Below, one piece after another: positions 1-7,794 of a stretch of 64,000 nucleotides of DNA (its first letter is position 1; every line of letters starts with the position of its first letter). This DNA comes from SPGG2 sp964194625 (GTDB lineage Bacteria > Pseudomonadota > Gammaproteobacteria > Acidiferrobacterales > SPGG2). The stretch covers positions 1 to 64,000 of the forward strand of contig CAXMNC010000130.1 in the NCBI GenBank assembly GCA_964194625.1, written 5' to 3'. The notes beneath the pieces are model-generated. The model worked only from the letters and a program-made list of their open reading frames with translations. It was not told where the DNA came from and did no database searches. The translations under genes were made by a program, and so were the position numbers.

Positions 1-2
1 TG

Positions 3-893
3 TTTCATGTGTTCGGACAAACGGCCAATCTGTGGCTGCCGCTCTGTCTGGGCTTGACGATCATCACCTATGCCAACCCGCTGAAGTTCAAGACCGTCAG
101 CCGTATTATTCGTGAAGATAAACCGACGATTCTGATCGCCACGCCCTATTTCTTGATGGGCTATCTACGACAATCGTCCCCCGGTGACTTTAAGTCGTTA
201 CGGATTGTGGTGGTCGGGGCAGACAAGGCGCCCGGATGGCTACGACGTGCCTACGAAGAACAGCACGGGGTGAGCGTATACGAGGGCTACGGAACGACTG
301 AAACCAGTCCAGTGATCTCGGTCAATCTCCCTGGCGCAGCAAAACCTGGAAGCGTCGGCCGGCCACTGCCGAGGGTGTCCGTAAAGATCGCCGATATCAA
401 TAGCGGTAAGGCGCTGGGTCCCGGACAAGAGGGTAAGGTGCTGGTGAAGGGTGACTTGGTCATGAAGGGATACCTAGGGGACATCGAGGAGACGGCGTTA
501 CGGATCGAAGACGGTTGGTATGAGACCGGCGACATGGGCATGCTAGACGAAGATGGCTATCTATGGCACCGCGGTCGGTTAAAGCGGTTCGTCAAGATCG
601 GTGGTGAGATGGTTTCGCTGGTGCTGGTGGAGGACGCATTGCAAGCGATCGTGCCGGACGACACCGAGTTGTGTGTGGTCGAAATCCCCGACGCGAAAAA
701 GGGAGCAAGCATCGCAGTGGCATTGGATCACGAAGTTGATCGAAAAGATGTCCTCGACAAACTGTCCCAGCGCCTGCCGCCATTAGCGTTACCGCGCCAC
801 TTCGTCGTGTTCGACGAGCTCCCGAAGATGGACAGCGGTAAAGTCGATTTTCGCAAGACCGCAGATTTGGTGATGAATCGGTTGAAGGCGTAG
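3..893 (+). CDS. AMP-forming acyl-CoA/acyl-ACP ligase, 3' part
   Basis: C-terminal portion of an adenylate-forming enzyme that would activate a fatty or other carboxylic acid as acyl-AMP and pass it to CoA or ACP. The reading frame is open to the window edge and begins in a FHVFGQT-type core, so the true start lies upstream. Visible motifs are the YGTTETSP adenine-binding motif (about residue 97 of the visible part), the YETGDMG hinge-proximal Asp motif, GRLKRFVKIGGEMVS, and a C-terminal catalytic Lys in MDSGKVD. The pattern is closest to the ligase half of Aas-type 2-acyl-GPE acyltransferase/acyl-ACP synthetases (family knowledge), but the N-terminal acyltransferase half cannot be seen. Substrate is not deducible. 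Confidence 0.88.
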   Translation, partial: FHVFGQTANLWLPLCLGLTIITYANPLKFKTVSRIIREDKPTILIATPYFLMGYLRQSSPGDFKSLRIVVVGADKAPGWLRRAYEEQHGVSVYEGYGTTETSPVISVNLPGAAKPGSVGRPLPRVSVKIADINSGKALGPGQEGKVLVKGDLVMKGYLGDIEETALRIEDGWYETGDMGMLDEDGYLWHRGRLKRFVKIGGEMVSLVLVEDALQAIVPDDTELCVVEIPDAKKGASIAVALDHEVDRKDVLDKLSQRLPPLALPRHFVVFDELPKMDSGKVDFRKTADLVMNRLKA

Positions 894-920
894 GTCTTCT
901 AAACTTCTTTGATGAGTCGG

Positions 921-959
921 CCGCTCCTCGACCGCTGTTCCAGACGCGATTCTACCTCG
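921..959 (+). repeat. Dispersed repeat block A, copy 1
   Basis: A 39-base segment that recurs at 47703-47741 with two mismatches. Here it abuts block B directly (sharing two bases), whereas the other locus has about 460 bases between the blocks. Both copies precede an MDR-family oxidoreductase gene. Confidence 0.8.
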
Positions 960-1004
960 TCCTTATGGAGATATACTGTAATTGAGACGTTCTATAGGCG
1001 GTAG
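958..1004 (+). repeat. Dispersed repeat block B, copy 1 (degenerate cassette-boundary-like)
   Basis: Aligns without gaps to 48204-48250: 31 of the first 36 bases match, and weaker similarity continues to a terminal GTAGG here versus GTTAGG there. The other copy ends exactly at a consensus integron core site. A TATACT hexamer is conserved in both copies and could be a -10 element. Confidence 0.65.
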
Positions 1005-1058
1005 GGAGGCTGCCCAAGCCAAGACCATCGGGATGAAACCAAGCGAGGCGATGAGACG

Positions 1059-1982
1059 ATGAAAGCGGCTTACTTCGAGCGACACGGCGGGCCGGAGGTG
1101 ATGAAATATGGCGAGTTGCCGGACCCAGTCGCCGGCCCGGGCGAGGTGCTCGTCGACATCCACGCGGCAAGCATCAACGGCGCCGACTGGAAGGTACGCG
1201 CAGGCGAATACAGCCAGATCACCGAGTTTCCATATATCCTGGGGCGCGATTTCTCGGGGGTCGTCGGCGCGATCGGTGACGGCGTCCACGATTTTCGGGT
1301 CGGTGATGCGGTGTTCGGCGTCTGCGACGTGGGCCAGGAGGGCACCTATGCGGAGAAGATCGCGATGAAGGCCTCCATCATCGCGAGGAAGCCCGACTCG
1401 ATCTCCCATAAGGATATCGCCGCGCTTGCCTTGATTGGGCTCACGGCGTCGATCTCGGTCGAGGACACGTTGGAGCTCCAATCGGGCGAGACGATCTTGA
1501 TCCAGGGCGGCGCCGGCGGCGTTGCCGGGTTCGCCATACAGCTCGCCAAGCATATCGGCGCGCGCGTGATCACGACGGCAAGCGCCAAGAACCATGACTA
1601 CATCCGTGGTCTCGGGGCCGACGAGATCATCGATTACAACGCCCGGGATTTCACCGAGGCAGTGTCGAATTGCGATGCCGTTTTCGATACGGTGGGCGGC
1701 GATGTCACGCAGCGCTCGTTCGCGGTGCTCAAACCAGGTGGGCGAGCGGCGTTCATCGCCTCGGGCTCGACCGCGCCGGCCTCGCCGCGCGACGACGTCC
1801 GCTCGCTCAGGCCACGGGTCGGACGCGATCGCCCCCATCTCGAGCGTATCGTCGAGTTGGTCACGGCCGGCGCCGTCAACGCTCCGGAAATCACCACGTT
1901 CGCCCTGTCACAGGCGGAAGCGGCCCAGAGGCTGAGCGAATCGCGCCATGTCCGCGGCAAGCTGGTCTTCGAGGTGCGTTGA
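1059..1982 (+). CDS. Zinc-independent MDR oxidoreductase (quinone oxidoreductase-like)
   Basis: 307-residue medium-chain dehydrogenase/reductase that probably reduces a quinone, enone or aldehyde with NADPH. It has an N-terminal GroES-like fold (FERHGGPEVMKYGELP), an ILGRDFSGVV segment, and a Rossmann domain with the glycine-rich IQGGAGGVAGFAIQLAK at about 146-162. No structural-zinc cysteine cluster is visible, which points to the quinone oxidoreductase branch. The start is an ATG behind a weak purine stretch. The gene stands alone and is GC-rich, unlike the MDR gene at 48313, yet both are preceded by the same two-block repeat. Exact substrate unknown. Confidence 0.88.
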   Translation: MKAAYFERHGGPEVMKYGELPDPVAGPGEVLVDIHAASINGADWKVRAGEYSQITEFPYILGRDFSGVVGAIGDGVHDFRVGDAVFGVCDVGQEGTYAEKIAMKASIIARKPDSISHKDIAALALIGLTASISVEDTLELQSGETILIQGGAGGVAGFAIQLAKHIGARVITTASAKNHDYIRGLGADEIIDYNARDFTEAVSNCDAVFDTVGGDVTQRSFAVLKPGGRAAFIASGSTAPASPRDDVRSLRPRVGRDRPHLERIVELVTAGAVNAPEITTFALSQAEAAQRLSESRHVRGKLVFEVR

Positions 1983-2223
1983 AGGGATTGTTGGATTTCC
2001 GGTGCACAACGAATGTTCGAACCCTGGGCTGAAGCCCGCAGTCCTGGCAACCGAGAATATGAACATGGTTCGCGGCTGAGCGGACCGACGGTATCAGTCG
2101 ATCCAGGTGTGCTTATAATGGGATTGCCCATCAGCCGCGGCGCGACCACTCCGCAGCTGCTAGATATCGATTTCTTGACGAACCTTGCCACTCTCACAAC
2201 TCCGGGGCCCTCCTTTGAAAACA

Positions 2224-2253
2224 AGCGCCGTCAGCTGCATGGGCGTGTTAGGC
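2224..2253 (-). repeat. Truncated attC-like end of the SDR cassette
   Basis: Read on the minus strand, the SDR gene's TAA stop lies inside GCCTAAC, a match to the integron R'' consensus RYYYAAC. It continues into CATGCAGCTGACGGCGC, which resembles the L'' arm of many attC sites. No matching L'-R' (GTTRRRY) arm was found further downstream, so the site looks truncated. Confidence 0.5.
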
Positions 2254-2916
2254 GGCAGGGTCCGAACTCCGATCTGCACGGATCGCCGGAACATCCACGA
2301 TCCGCGTTCCCACGGGCGGGTGCTCCACGGCGTCCACCAAGGCGTCCAGCATTTGCCCGTGACGCACGAGGCCTAAACGTAACGCGCCGTCACGCGTTGC
2401 CGGAATGCGTGCTAATACGGCGTACGCCGGCATCAATACATAGGGCCAACGATGGCCCGGCCCCAGCACATACCACGGACGAAGAAACGTTGCGTTCAGG
2501 CCCGCTTGCTGAATCAACTCCTCCCCCTCTCGCCGCACCTGCTGGTAGACGCGCATGATCGGCGCTGGACGTGCGACACTCAGATACACGAAGTGCTCGA
2601 TACCTACCTCGCGCGCCGCTCGGACACCCGCTTGAATGGACATGAGATCGACCGAACGAAAGGCGCGCCCCTTGAATGAATTGGGGCGCGGTACGCCCAC
2701 GAGGTGCACAAAAGTATCGGCGGGTGGCACGGCCCCAGTGAAGGTGCTCGCGTCGAGTGCGTTGCCAACTGTCACGGCGGCCCCGGTCGGAATCTTGGTC
2801 GCCGACGCCTCACGGACGAGCGCCGTCACAGCGTGGCCGCGCGCCACGAGACGTTCGACGAGAGGGCGGCCTATGTATCCCGTACCGCCCGTAACGAAAA
2901 CTTCGTGTGTTGTCAT
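2248..2916 (-). CDS. Atypical SDR / NmrA-like NAD(P)-binding protein
   Basis: 222-residue single-domain Rossmann protein of the atypical short-chain dehydrogenase type (NDUFA9/NmrA-like). The nucleotide-binding GGTGYIG motif is at residues 10-16, followed by LVERLVARGHAVTALVRE and a VHLVG strand. No YxxxK catalytic pair is obvious, so it may bind NAD(P)H and act as a sensor or isomerase-like enzyme rather than a classical dehydrogenase. The ATG lies about 25 bases after the core site of the neighbouring cassette attC, and its stop codon is embedded in a GCCTAAC box. Both features fit a promoterless mobile gene cassette read from the same direction as the 3004-3759 gene. Physiological role unknown. 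Confidence 0.82.
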   Translation of the reverse strand: MTTHEVFVTGGTGYIGRPLVERLVARGHAVTALVREASATKIPTGAAVTVGNALDASTFTGAVPPADTFVHLVGVPRPNSFKGRAFRSVDLMSIQAGVRAAREVGIEHFVYLSVARPAPIMRVYQQVRREGEELIQQAGLNATFLRPWYVLGPGHRWPYVLMPAYAVLARIPATRDGALRLGLVRHGQMLDALVDAVEHPPVGTRIVDVPAIRADRSSDPAA

Positions 2917-2938
2917 TACTCAGATTGTAGTGACTGCC

Positions 2939-2994
2939 GCCTAACGACTAAAATCAGCGGTGCGTTTAGGCATCCGTTGCATTTGTTTGTTAGC
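2939..2994 (-). repeat. attC-like recombination site
   Basis: 56 bases with inverted ends. On the minus strand it starts GCTAAC (R'') and ends GTTAGGC (R', perfect GTTRRRY). The inner arms AAATGCAACGGATGC and CGCACCGCTGATTTTAG are imperfectly complementary, so the single strand could fold into the attC hairpin. It lies just after the stop of the 3004-3759 gene and just before the SDR start. Confidence 0.65.
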
Positions 2995-3003
2995 TTCGAC
3001 GCA

Positions 3004-3759
3004 TTATAATTGATATATCGCATGAACGGGCCAATGGTCTGAAGGTCCAATACCATTGAAATAGAACTGAGGTACAGACGCGGATATTGTTTTTGCTTTT
3101 CCATTGCTAAAGATCCAATCAATAGCCTGATTTTCACTGATGTCATTGGTTGTGGGTAAGGCTGGATACGTTGGTGGGCATAACAAGTTAAGGTCTTTAA
3201 AACATGATTGATAACCCGCCTTAGGAAAAAACAGATTAGGGATAACGGGATCATTTAGGTCTCCCATAAAAAAGCTAAGTTCACCCTTGTTGACGAGCTG
3301 TTTCAAAAAGTTGATTGTTTGATGTGTCTGTCGGTTTCGAGGTGTCAGTCCTGTCTCAACTTCCTTTGGATTTCCTTGCCACGTAAAATGAGCAGTGGCA
3401 ATGAATATTGTTGTGTCACTCCCTTTGAACTTTAGTCGCACCCAAAAAAGTCCCCTGTGTTGCTCCGGCATTTCCAAATCTTCTAGGCCATGGGCAACTT
3501 CTTCAAAATAGTGCATGTTCCAGAAAATGTTGCTTTCGCAAGTCCACCCCGGTAACTCGTCATTGATGTGTTCATGTGATTCCAGGCTTTCACCAATACA
3601 CTGTATGGTTTCATTACTTATTTCCTGCAAACATAGGATATCGGGATTGAAAGTAGTTAAAAATTTGCTTAACGCTGGTTTCCGATCTGGCCACCGCTCT
3701 ACATTCCACAGATTGTAACTCACCATTGAAATTCTATTTGGTATCATTGATTCACTCAT
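3004..3759 (-). CDS. Endonuclease/exonuclease/phosphatase family protein
   Basis: 251-residue EEP-fold hydrolase that should cleave phosphodiesters or phosphomonoesters with Mg2+. The family signature residues are all visible: YNLWN (Asn16), LQE (Glu47), the TAHFTW strand, MGDLND (catalytic Asp and Asn), and the C-terminal SDHWPV His. No signal peptide or extra domain is seen, so it is probably cytoplasmic. The gene is markedly AT-richer than its neighbours and is flanked by cassette-type sites at 3770-3765 and 2994-2939, which suggests horizontal acquisition. The target (DNA, RNA, phosphoinositide-like or nucleotide) cannot be told from the sequence. Confidence 0.88.
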   Translation of the reverse strand: MSESMIPNRISMVSYNLWNVERWPDRKPALSKFLTTFNPDILCLQEISNETIQCIGESLESHEHINDELPGWTCESNIFWNMHYFEEVAHGLEDLEMPEQHRGLFWVRLKFKGSDTTIFIATAHFTWQGNPKEVETGLTPRNRQTHQTINFLKQLVNKGELSFFMGDLNDPVIPNLFFPKAGYQSCFKDLNLLCPPTYPALPTTNDISENQAIDWIFSNGKAKTISASVPQFYFNGIGPSDHWPVHAIYQL

Positions 3760-3775
3760 TAGAAGCTAACGATAA

Positions 3776-4640
3776 ATGAACGTCTCGTGCAGTATATCTC
3801 CGCAAGCGCGTAGGGTCCTCTCAGCACAGAAGCGCCTTTCGCTTTGATGCTTTCCGCCCCTTCGGTCGAGCCACCCCTCCCCGGCCCTCCCCAATGACTG
3901 GGGAGGGTGCAGTGGTTTTCGCCCCTTAAAGCAAGCCGAGCCAGGTGCGCAGGCGAAGTTCAGCCCGAAGGGGCGCGAGAGGGGTGAAGCGGATCAAGAC
4001 AAAGGTCCAGTGGACCTTTGTCCCGCTGAACGGGCTCGCCACGGATGGCGAGCCCCGGACTTGCCAGCGAGAGCAGGGAAAGCGAAGCGCAGCAAGTCGC
4101 GCGTGCGCCCGCGGGCACCACGGATGTGCCCTCGGAGCACCTGCTGAGACAAGCACCTAAGCGAGGGTACCCCGGTTTTTGGGGCGCAGCGTCCGGGGCA
4201 AGTGGCTTTGGGTACTTTCGCCGAAACGAAAGTACCTCGTCATGCGGGGGCGAAACCCCGCGTTATGCATCGTCGGCGAAGCCGACACAATTCCCCGTCA
4301 ATATACCGACACTTCAAACTTTTGAATAATCGGCCCACCTGCCGCCTCAAGTAAAGCCCAAAAGCGCCGATACTACTATCGGACATCAGAAAATTCTCGC
4401 TAGAAAACACAACGGGGACGCGCATGGCTGTGCCCGCCCAAACTCAAAGAGATGCGCAGCTTGAGATTCTAAAGCTCAAGGCCCCGCTCTGCCTGTCTGC
4501 GATGGCGCAGCAGTTGTCATAGGGGCCCAATAGAGAATTGTCCGCAGAATACTCAGCGACAAAAAATATGGTTAGAATCGCGTGTTAGGTGACTTTGTGA
4601 ACAGGGAGCCAGGCAACAAAACTTGGGCAATGGCATAAAA
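3776..4640. repeat. Palindrome-rich intergenic island
   Basis: No convincing gene. Perfect inverted repeats: 3885-3907 (8-bp stem), 4000-4020 (10-bp stem around one base), 4032-4055 (9-bp stem, 6-base loop) and 4211-4236 (10-bp stem, 6-base loop). GC-rich, out-of-frame filler lies between them. The last palindrome resembles in design, though not in sequence, the 32-bp palindrome at 47851-47882. The stretch 4300-4640 is AT-richer and shows nothing firm. Confidence 0.7.
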
Positions 4641-5006
4641 ATGGTGACTAAAACCGAATACCAGCAAATACAGAGCTACGTGACCTTAGATGGCTCCCAA
4701 ATAAGGGAACTGATGCATCCACGTGCAAACAAAAACCAAGCGCAGAGTCTTGCCGAGGCCATTGTGCCCCCTGGTGACAAGACTCGACTACATCGGCATC
4801 TGCAAACCGAAGAACTCTATCATTTCACCTCCGGGCACGGGCTCATGACGCTTGGCGACGAAACTTTTGATGTTAGAGGTGGTGATACTGTGTGTATTCC
4901 GCCGGGCACACCACACCAGCTAAACAACACCGGTAACATTGTGCTAAAGCTCTTGTGCTGTTGCGCGCCCGCTTATTCCGATAACGATACGGAATTGTTG
5001 GAATAG
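4641..5006 (+). CDS. Cupin-domain protein
   Basis: Small single-domain cupin of about 121 residues. It contains the metal-binding pattern LHRHLQTEELYHFTSGHG (motif 1: two His, Glu) and DTVCIPPGTPHQLNNTG (motif 2 His), so a mononuclear metal site is likely. Proteins of this size are dioxygenases, isomerases or small-molecule binding proteins; the reaction cannot be assigned. The ATG at 4641 is preferred for lack of a strong alternative, but a TTG at 4623 sits behind a GGGAG-like ribosome site and would add six residues. The C-terminal CCC triplet is unusual. It is 33 bases upstream of the peptidase gene and may be cotranscribed with it. Confidence 0.8.
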   Translation: MVTKTEYQQIQSYVTLDGSQIRELMHPRANKNQAQSLAEAIVPPGDKTRLHRHLQTEELYHFTSGHGLMTLGDETFDVRGGDTVCIPPGTPHQLNNTGNIVLKLLCCCAPAYSDNDTELLE

Positions 5007-5039
5007 GCCGACCTCGATCATGCAATACGCCCAAGATCT

Positions 5040-6986
5040 ATGACTAGACATACCGCACCGTTTGGCACGTGGGTGTCACCGATCACCTCGGATCTTATTG
5101 TTTCTGAGACCATAGCTATCGGTTCGATCGCGCTTGATGGTGATGACATCTACTGGATAGAGGCGCGCCCCATCGAGGGTGGGCGCAATGTTATTGTTCG
5201 TCGTACCGCAGACGGACAACTGACCGATGTCACGCCGTCATCCTTCAATGCCAGAACACGCGTTCATGAGTATGGCGGCGGCGCCTTCGCGATAGCAGAC
5301 GGGGTCGTGTTTTTTTCCAACGACAAAGATCAGCGGATATACCGTCAAGACCCTGACCGCACCCCAGCTCCGATCGCGCCGACCGGTCCCCTGCGTTATG
5401 CCGATGGCGTGATCGATCGCCGCCGTGGGCGATTGATTTGTGTACGCGAGGACCATGGTAACGATGGTGAACCGTGCAATACCCTCGTGGCGGTACCGCT
5501 GACGGGCGTAGACCCCGGGCAAGTATTGGTAGCAGGTAGTGACTTTTATTCGTCACCACGTTTACATCCGGACGGTCACAGCCTCGCGTGGCTCAGTTGG
5601 AATCACCCCAACATGCCGTGGGATGGCACCGAGCTATGGGTGGCGTCACTGGACGGCCAAAGCGGGCTGGGTGAACCCACTTGCGTCGCTGGCGGTGTCG
5701 ACGAATCCATCTTTCAACCTGAATGGTCGCCGGATGGCGCGCTGTACTTTGTCTCCGACCGCAGTGGCTGGTGGAACCTTTATCGCTGGCGCGATGGAAA
5801 AGCCGAAGCTTTGCTGTCAAAGCAAGCGGAGTTTGGATTACCGCAATGGGGGTTTGGCATGTCCACCTACGGATTCGCCGCCGACCACCAACTCGTCTGC
5901 ACATATAGCAGCGATGGCGATTCTAAGCTCGCTACGATCGACACCGTTAGTGGTGAATCGACAGAGATCAAAATACCCTATACCAGTATCAGTGATCTAC
6001 GAGTTTCACCCAAGCACGCTGTATTTATAGCTGCTTCGCCCATGGAGACTGCCACAGTTGTCTCGCTTGATCTGACCACCCAGCGTACCGAAGTGCTGCG
6101 CCGCACGAGCCGGCTTACGATTGACGAGCGCTTTGTCTCGCGGCCACAGGCAATCACTTTCCCCACTGCGCAGGACGAAGTTGCGCACGCCTTCTTCTAT
6201 CCACCGTGCAACCCTGATTACACAGCACCCGCTAATGATCGACCACCGTTGATCGTCAACTGCCACGGCGGCCCCACCGGTGCCACATCGAGTGAGTTAA
6301 GGCTTAAGACCCAGTTTTGGACCAGCCGTGGTTTTGCGCTCGTGAGCGTCAACTACCGGGGTAGCAGCGGTTATGGTCGCGTCTACCGTGAAAGCCTGAA
6401 TGGCCAATGGGGAATTGCTGATGTGGCTGACTGTGTTAACGCCGCGCGCCACCTTATTGGGCAAGGTCGCGTGGATTCCGCCAAGGTAGCCATTTCCGGC
6501 GGCAGTGCGGGCGGGTATACGGTCTTGTGCGCGCTGACGTTTCACGATGTTTTTAAGGCAGGCGCCAGTCATTATGGCGTTAGTGATCTGGAAGCCTTGG
6601 CCAAAGACACTCACAAGTTTGAGTCACGTTATCTCGATCGACTGGTTGGACCCTATCCGCAACAACGTAACACATACCGGGAGCGCTCACCGATCCATTT
6701 TCCGGATCGTCTTTCATGCCCGGTTATATTCTTCCAAGGTCTCGAAGACGCGGTAGTGCCGCCCAACCAGGCGGAACAAATGGTACAGACACTCGCAAGC
6801 AAGGGATTACCAGTTGCCTATGTACCATTTGCAGGAGAACAGCACGGTTTTCGGCGGGCGGAGAATATCAAGCGCGCTATGGATGCCGAGCTCTATTTCT
6901 ATGGCCGGGTCTTTGACTTCGAACCGGCAGACTCGATCGAACCGGTGGAAATAGAGAATCTAGATAAAGTTGGAAGTTGCAAGTAA
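5040..6986 (+). CDS. S9 family prolyl oligopeptidase-like peptidase
   Basis: 648-residue cytoplasmic serine peptidase of the prolyl-oligopeptidase/acylaminoacyl-peptidase family. It has an N-terminal beta-propeller (about 1-390, with repeated WSPDG-like blades) and a C-terminal alpha/beta-hydrolase domain beginning near PPLIVNCHGGPTG. Catalytic residues by motif are Ser489 in GGSAGGYT, Asp570 in LEDAVVPP and His602 in EQHGF. No signal peptide is present. It should trim short, often Pro-containing or N-acylated peptides. The coding sequence is complete and ends just before an inverted repeat that separates it from the convergent plsC gene. Length and triad order are normal for the family. Confidence 0.93.
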   Translation: MTRHTAPFGTWVSPITSDLIVSETIAIGSIALDGDDIYWIEARPIEGGRNVIVRRTADGQLTDVTPSSFNARTRVHEYGGGAFAIADGVVFFSNDKDQRIYRQDPDRTPAPIAPTGPLRYADGVIDRRRGRLICVREDHGNDGEPCNTLVAVPLTGVDPGQVLVAGSDFYSSPRLHPDGHSLAWLSWNHPNMPWDGTELWVASLDGQSGLGEPTCVAGGVDESIFQPEWSPDGALYFVSDRSGWWNLYRWRDGKAEALLSKQAEFGLPQWGFGMSTYGFAADHQLVCTYSSDGDSKLATIDTVSGESTEIKIPYTSISDLRVSPKHAVFIAASPMETATVVSLDLTTQRTEVLRRTSRLTIDERFVSRPQAITFPTAQDEVAHAFFYPPCNPDYTAPANDRPPLIVNCHGGPTGATSSELRLKTQFWTSRGFALVSVNYRGSSGYGRVYRESLNGQWGIADVADCVNAARHLIGQGRVDSAKVAISGGSAGGYTVLCALTFHDVFKAGASHYGVSDLEALAKDTHKFESRYLDRLVGPYPQQRNTYRERSPIHFPDRLSCPVIFFQGLEDAVVPPNQAEQMVQTLASKGLPVAYVPFAGEQHGFRRAENIKRAMDAELYFYGRVFDFEPADSIEPVEIENLDKVGSCK

Positions 6987-7033
6987 CAAGTAGCAAGGAA
7001 AACGGTAACCTCCTACTTCATGCTTGCTACTTG
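6987..7033. repeat. Inverted repeat between convergent genes
   Basis: An 11-bp perfect inverted repeat (CAAGTAGCAAG at 6987-6997, CTTGCTACTTG at 7023-7033), with a partial third copy at 7073-7081. It sits between the convergent S9 peptidase and plsC genes. It has no T-run, so it is a transcription-end or repeat element of uncertain type. Confidence 0.55.
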
Positions 7034-7079
7034 CAGTTAATACAGTTACTCCTTCGTACTTAGCACTTCACACTTGCTA

Positions 7080-7793
7080 CTAGATTTTAGCTTCCAATTC
7101 CTTCATCGTACTTTCAATCCAGTCCTCGGACAACTTCGTAATCTCGGCCGCACTTCGTCCACGGCTTTCAATAACTGGGCCGATGGCGACATGAACCACG
7201 CCCGGGCGTTTAACAAAGCCGCGGCGCGGCCAAAAGCTACCGGCGTTATGCGCGATGGGGACGACGGGATAACCGCTTTTGGCCGCTAGTATTGCCCCAC
7301 CCTGCTTGTATTTTCGACGCGTTCGTGGCGGCAGACGCGTCCCTTCCGGAAAGATCAACACGCACAACCCGGCTGCGAGTCGATCGGTGCCCTGATTGAC
7401 CACCTGGTCAACTGCCCGGCGTCCGGTACCACGTTTAATGGCGATTGGTCGTAACATCGCCAGACCCCAACCAAACAGCGGGATCCATAGGAGCTCACGT
7501 TTTAGCACCCATGCGAACGGTGGAAGAATCACCTGATAGGCCAGCGTCTCCCAGGCTGATTGATGCTTGGACAAGACTATCGCTGGCCCCGGCGGTAGAT
7601 TTCCGCGGCCGTCTACTTCGTAATCCAGCCGGCACACGTGACGTAGCAACCACAGCTGCAAGCGTGCCCATTGTGCAATAAAACGATTGCGAGCAAGTAT
7701 GGGAAGCGGAAAAGACAACAGCGCTAACGGCGCATAGACGAGCACCGACAGACAAAGCACTACGTTATACAATATCGAGCGCAGATAGATCAC
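7080..7793 (-). CDS. plsC: 1-acyl-sn-glycerol-3-phosphate acyltransferase
   Basis: 237-residue membrane-associated acyltransferase that would make phosphatidic acid from lysophosphatidic acid. The family HX4(D/E) motif is seen as KHQSAWET (His77, Glu82), and FPEGTR follows. An N-terminal hydrophobic segment (about 6-30) anchors it in the inner membrane. It follows gmhB on the same strand with one base between them, and is part of the glyQ-glyS-MazG-gmhB-plsC gene run common in gammaproteobacteria, so it is probably cotranscribed. Complete and of normal length. The acyl donor (CoA or ACP) is not visible. Confidence 0.92.
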   Translation of the reverse strand: MIYLRSILYNVVLCLSVLVYAPLALLSFPLPILARNRFIAQWARLQLWLLRHVCRLDYEVDGRGNLPPGPAIVLSKHQSAWETLAYQVILPPFAWVLKRELLWIPLFGWGLAMLRPIAIKRGTGRRAVDQVVNQGTDRLAAGLCVLIFPEGTRLPPRTRRKYKQGGAILAAKSGYPVVPIAHNAGSFWPRRGFVKRPGVVHVAIGPVIESRGRSAAEITKLSEDWIESTMKELEAKI

Positions 7794-7794
7794 A

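Larger units (their letters stand above)
2247..3770 (-). mobile_element. Two-gene integron-type cassette array without integrase
   Basis: Minus-strand order: core GTTAGC (3770-3765), endo/exonuclease/phosphatase gene, attC-like site (2994-2939), SDR gene, GCCTAAC box (2253-2247). Each gene fills almost the whole interval between recombination sites, and base composition differs sharply between the two genes (AT-rich versus GC-rich). That is the usual look of captured cassettes. No intI gene is in the window, so this would be an isolated cluster of attC sites lacking an integrase (CALIN). The assignment is from sequence pattern only. Confidence 0.6.

Noticed and set aside
2005..2025. GTTCGAACCC resembling a tRNA T-loop
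   Set aside because: No cloverleaf; the neighbouring bases fit better with a decayed attC arm.
1634..2224. 196-codon minus-strand frame over the first MDR gene
   Set aside because: Antisense to a gene with clear family motifs; GC-rich shadow frame.
4424..4522. 32-codon frame with an HTH-like sequence (ILKLKAPLCLSAMAQQLS)
   Set aside because: Might be a fragment of a winged-helix regulator, but it is too short and ends in a stop without a continuing frame.
4584..4590. GTTAGGT before the cupin gene
   Set aside because: No RYYYAAC box after the cupin stop, so no cassette is supported.
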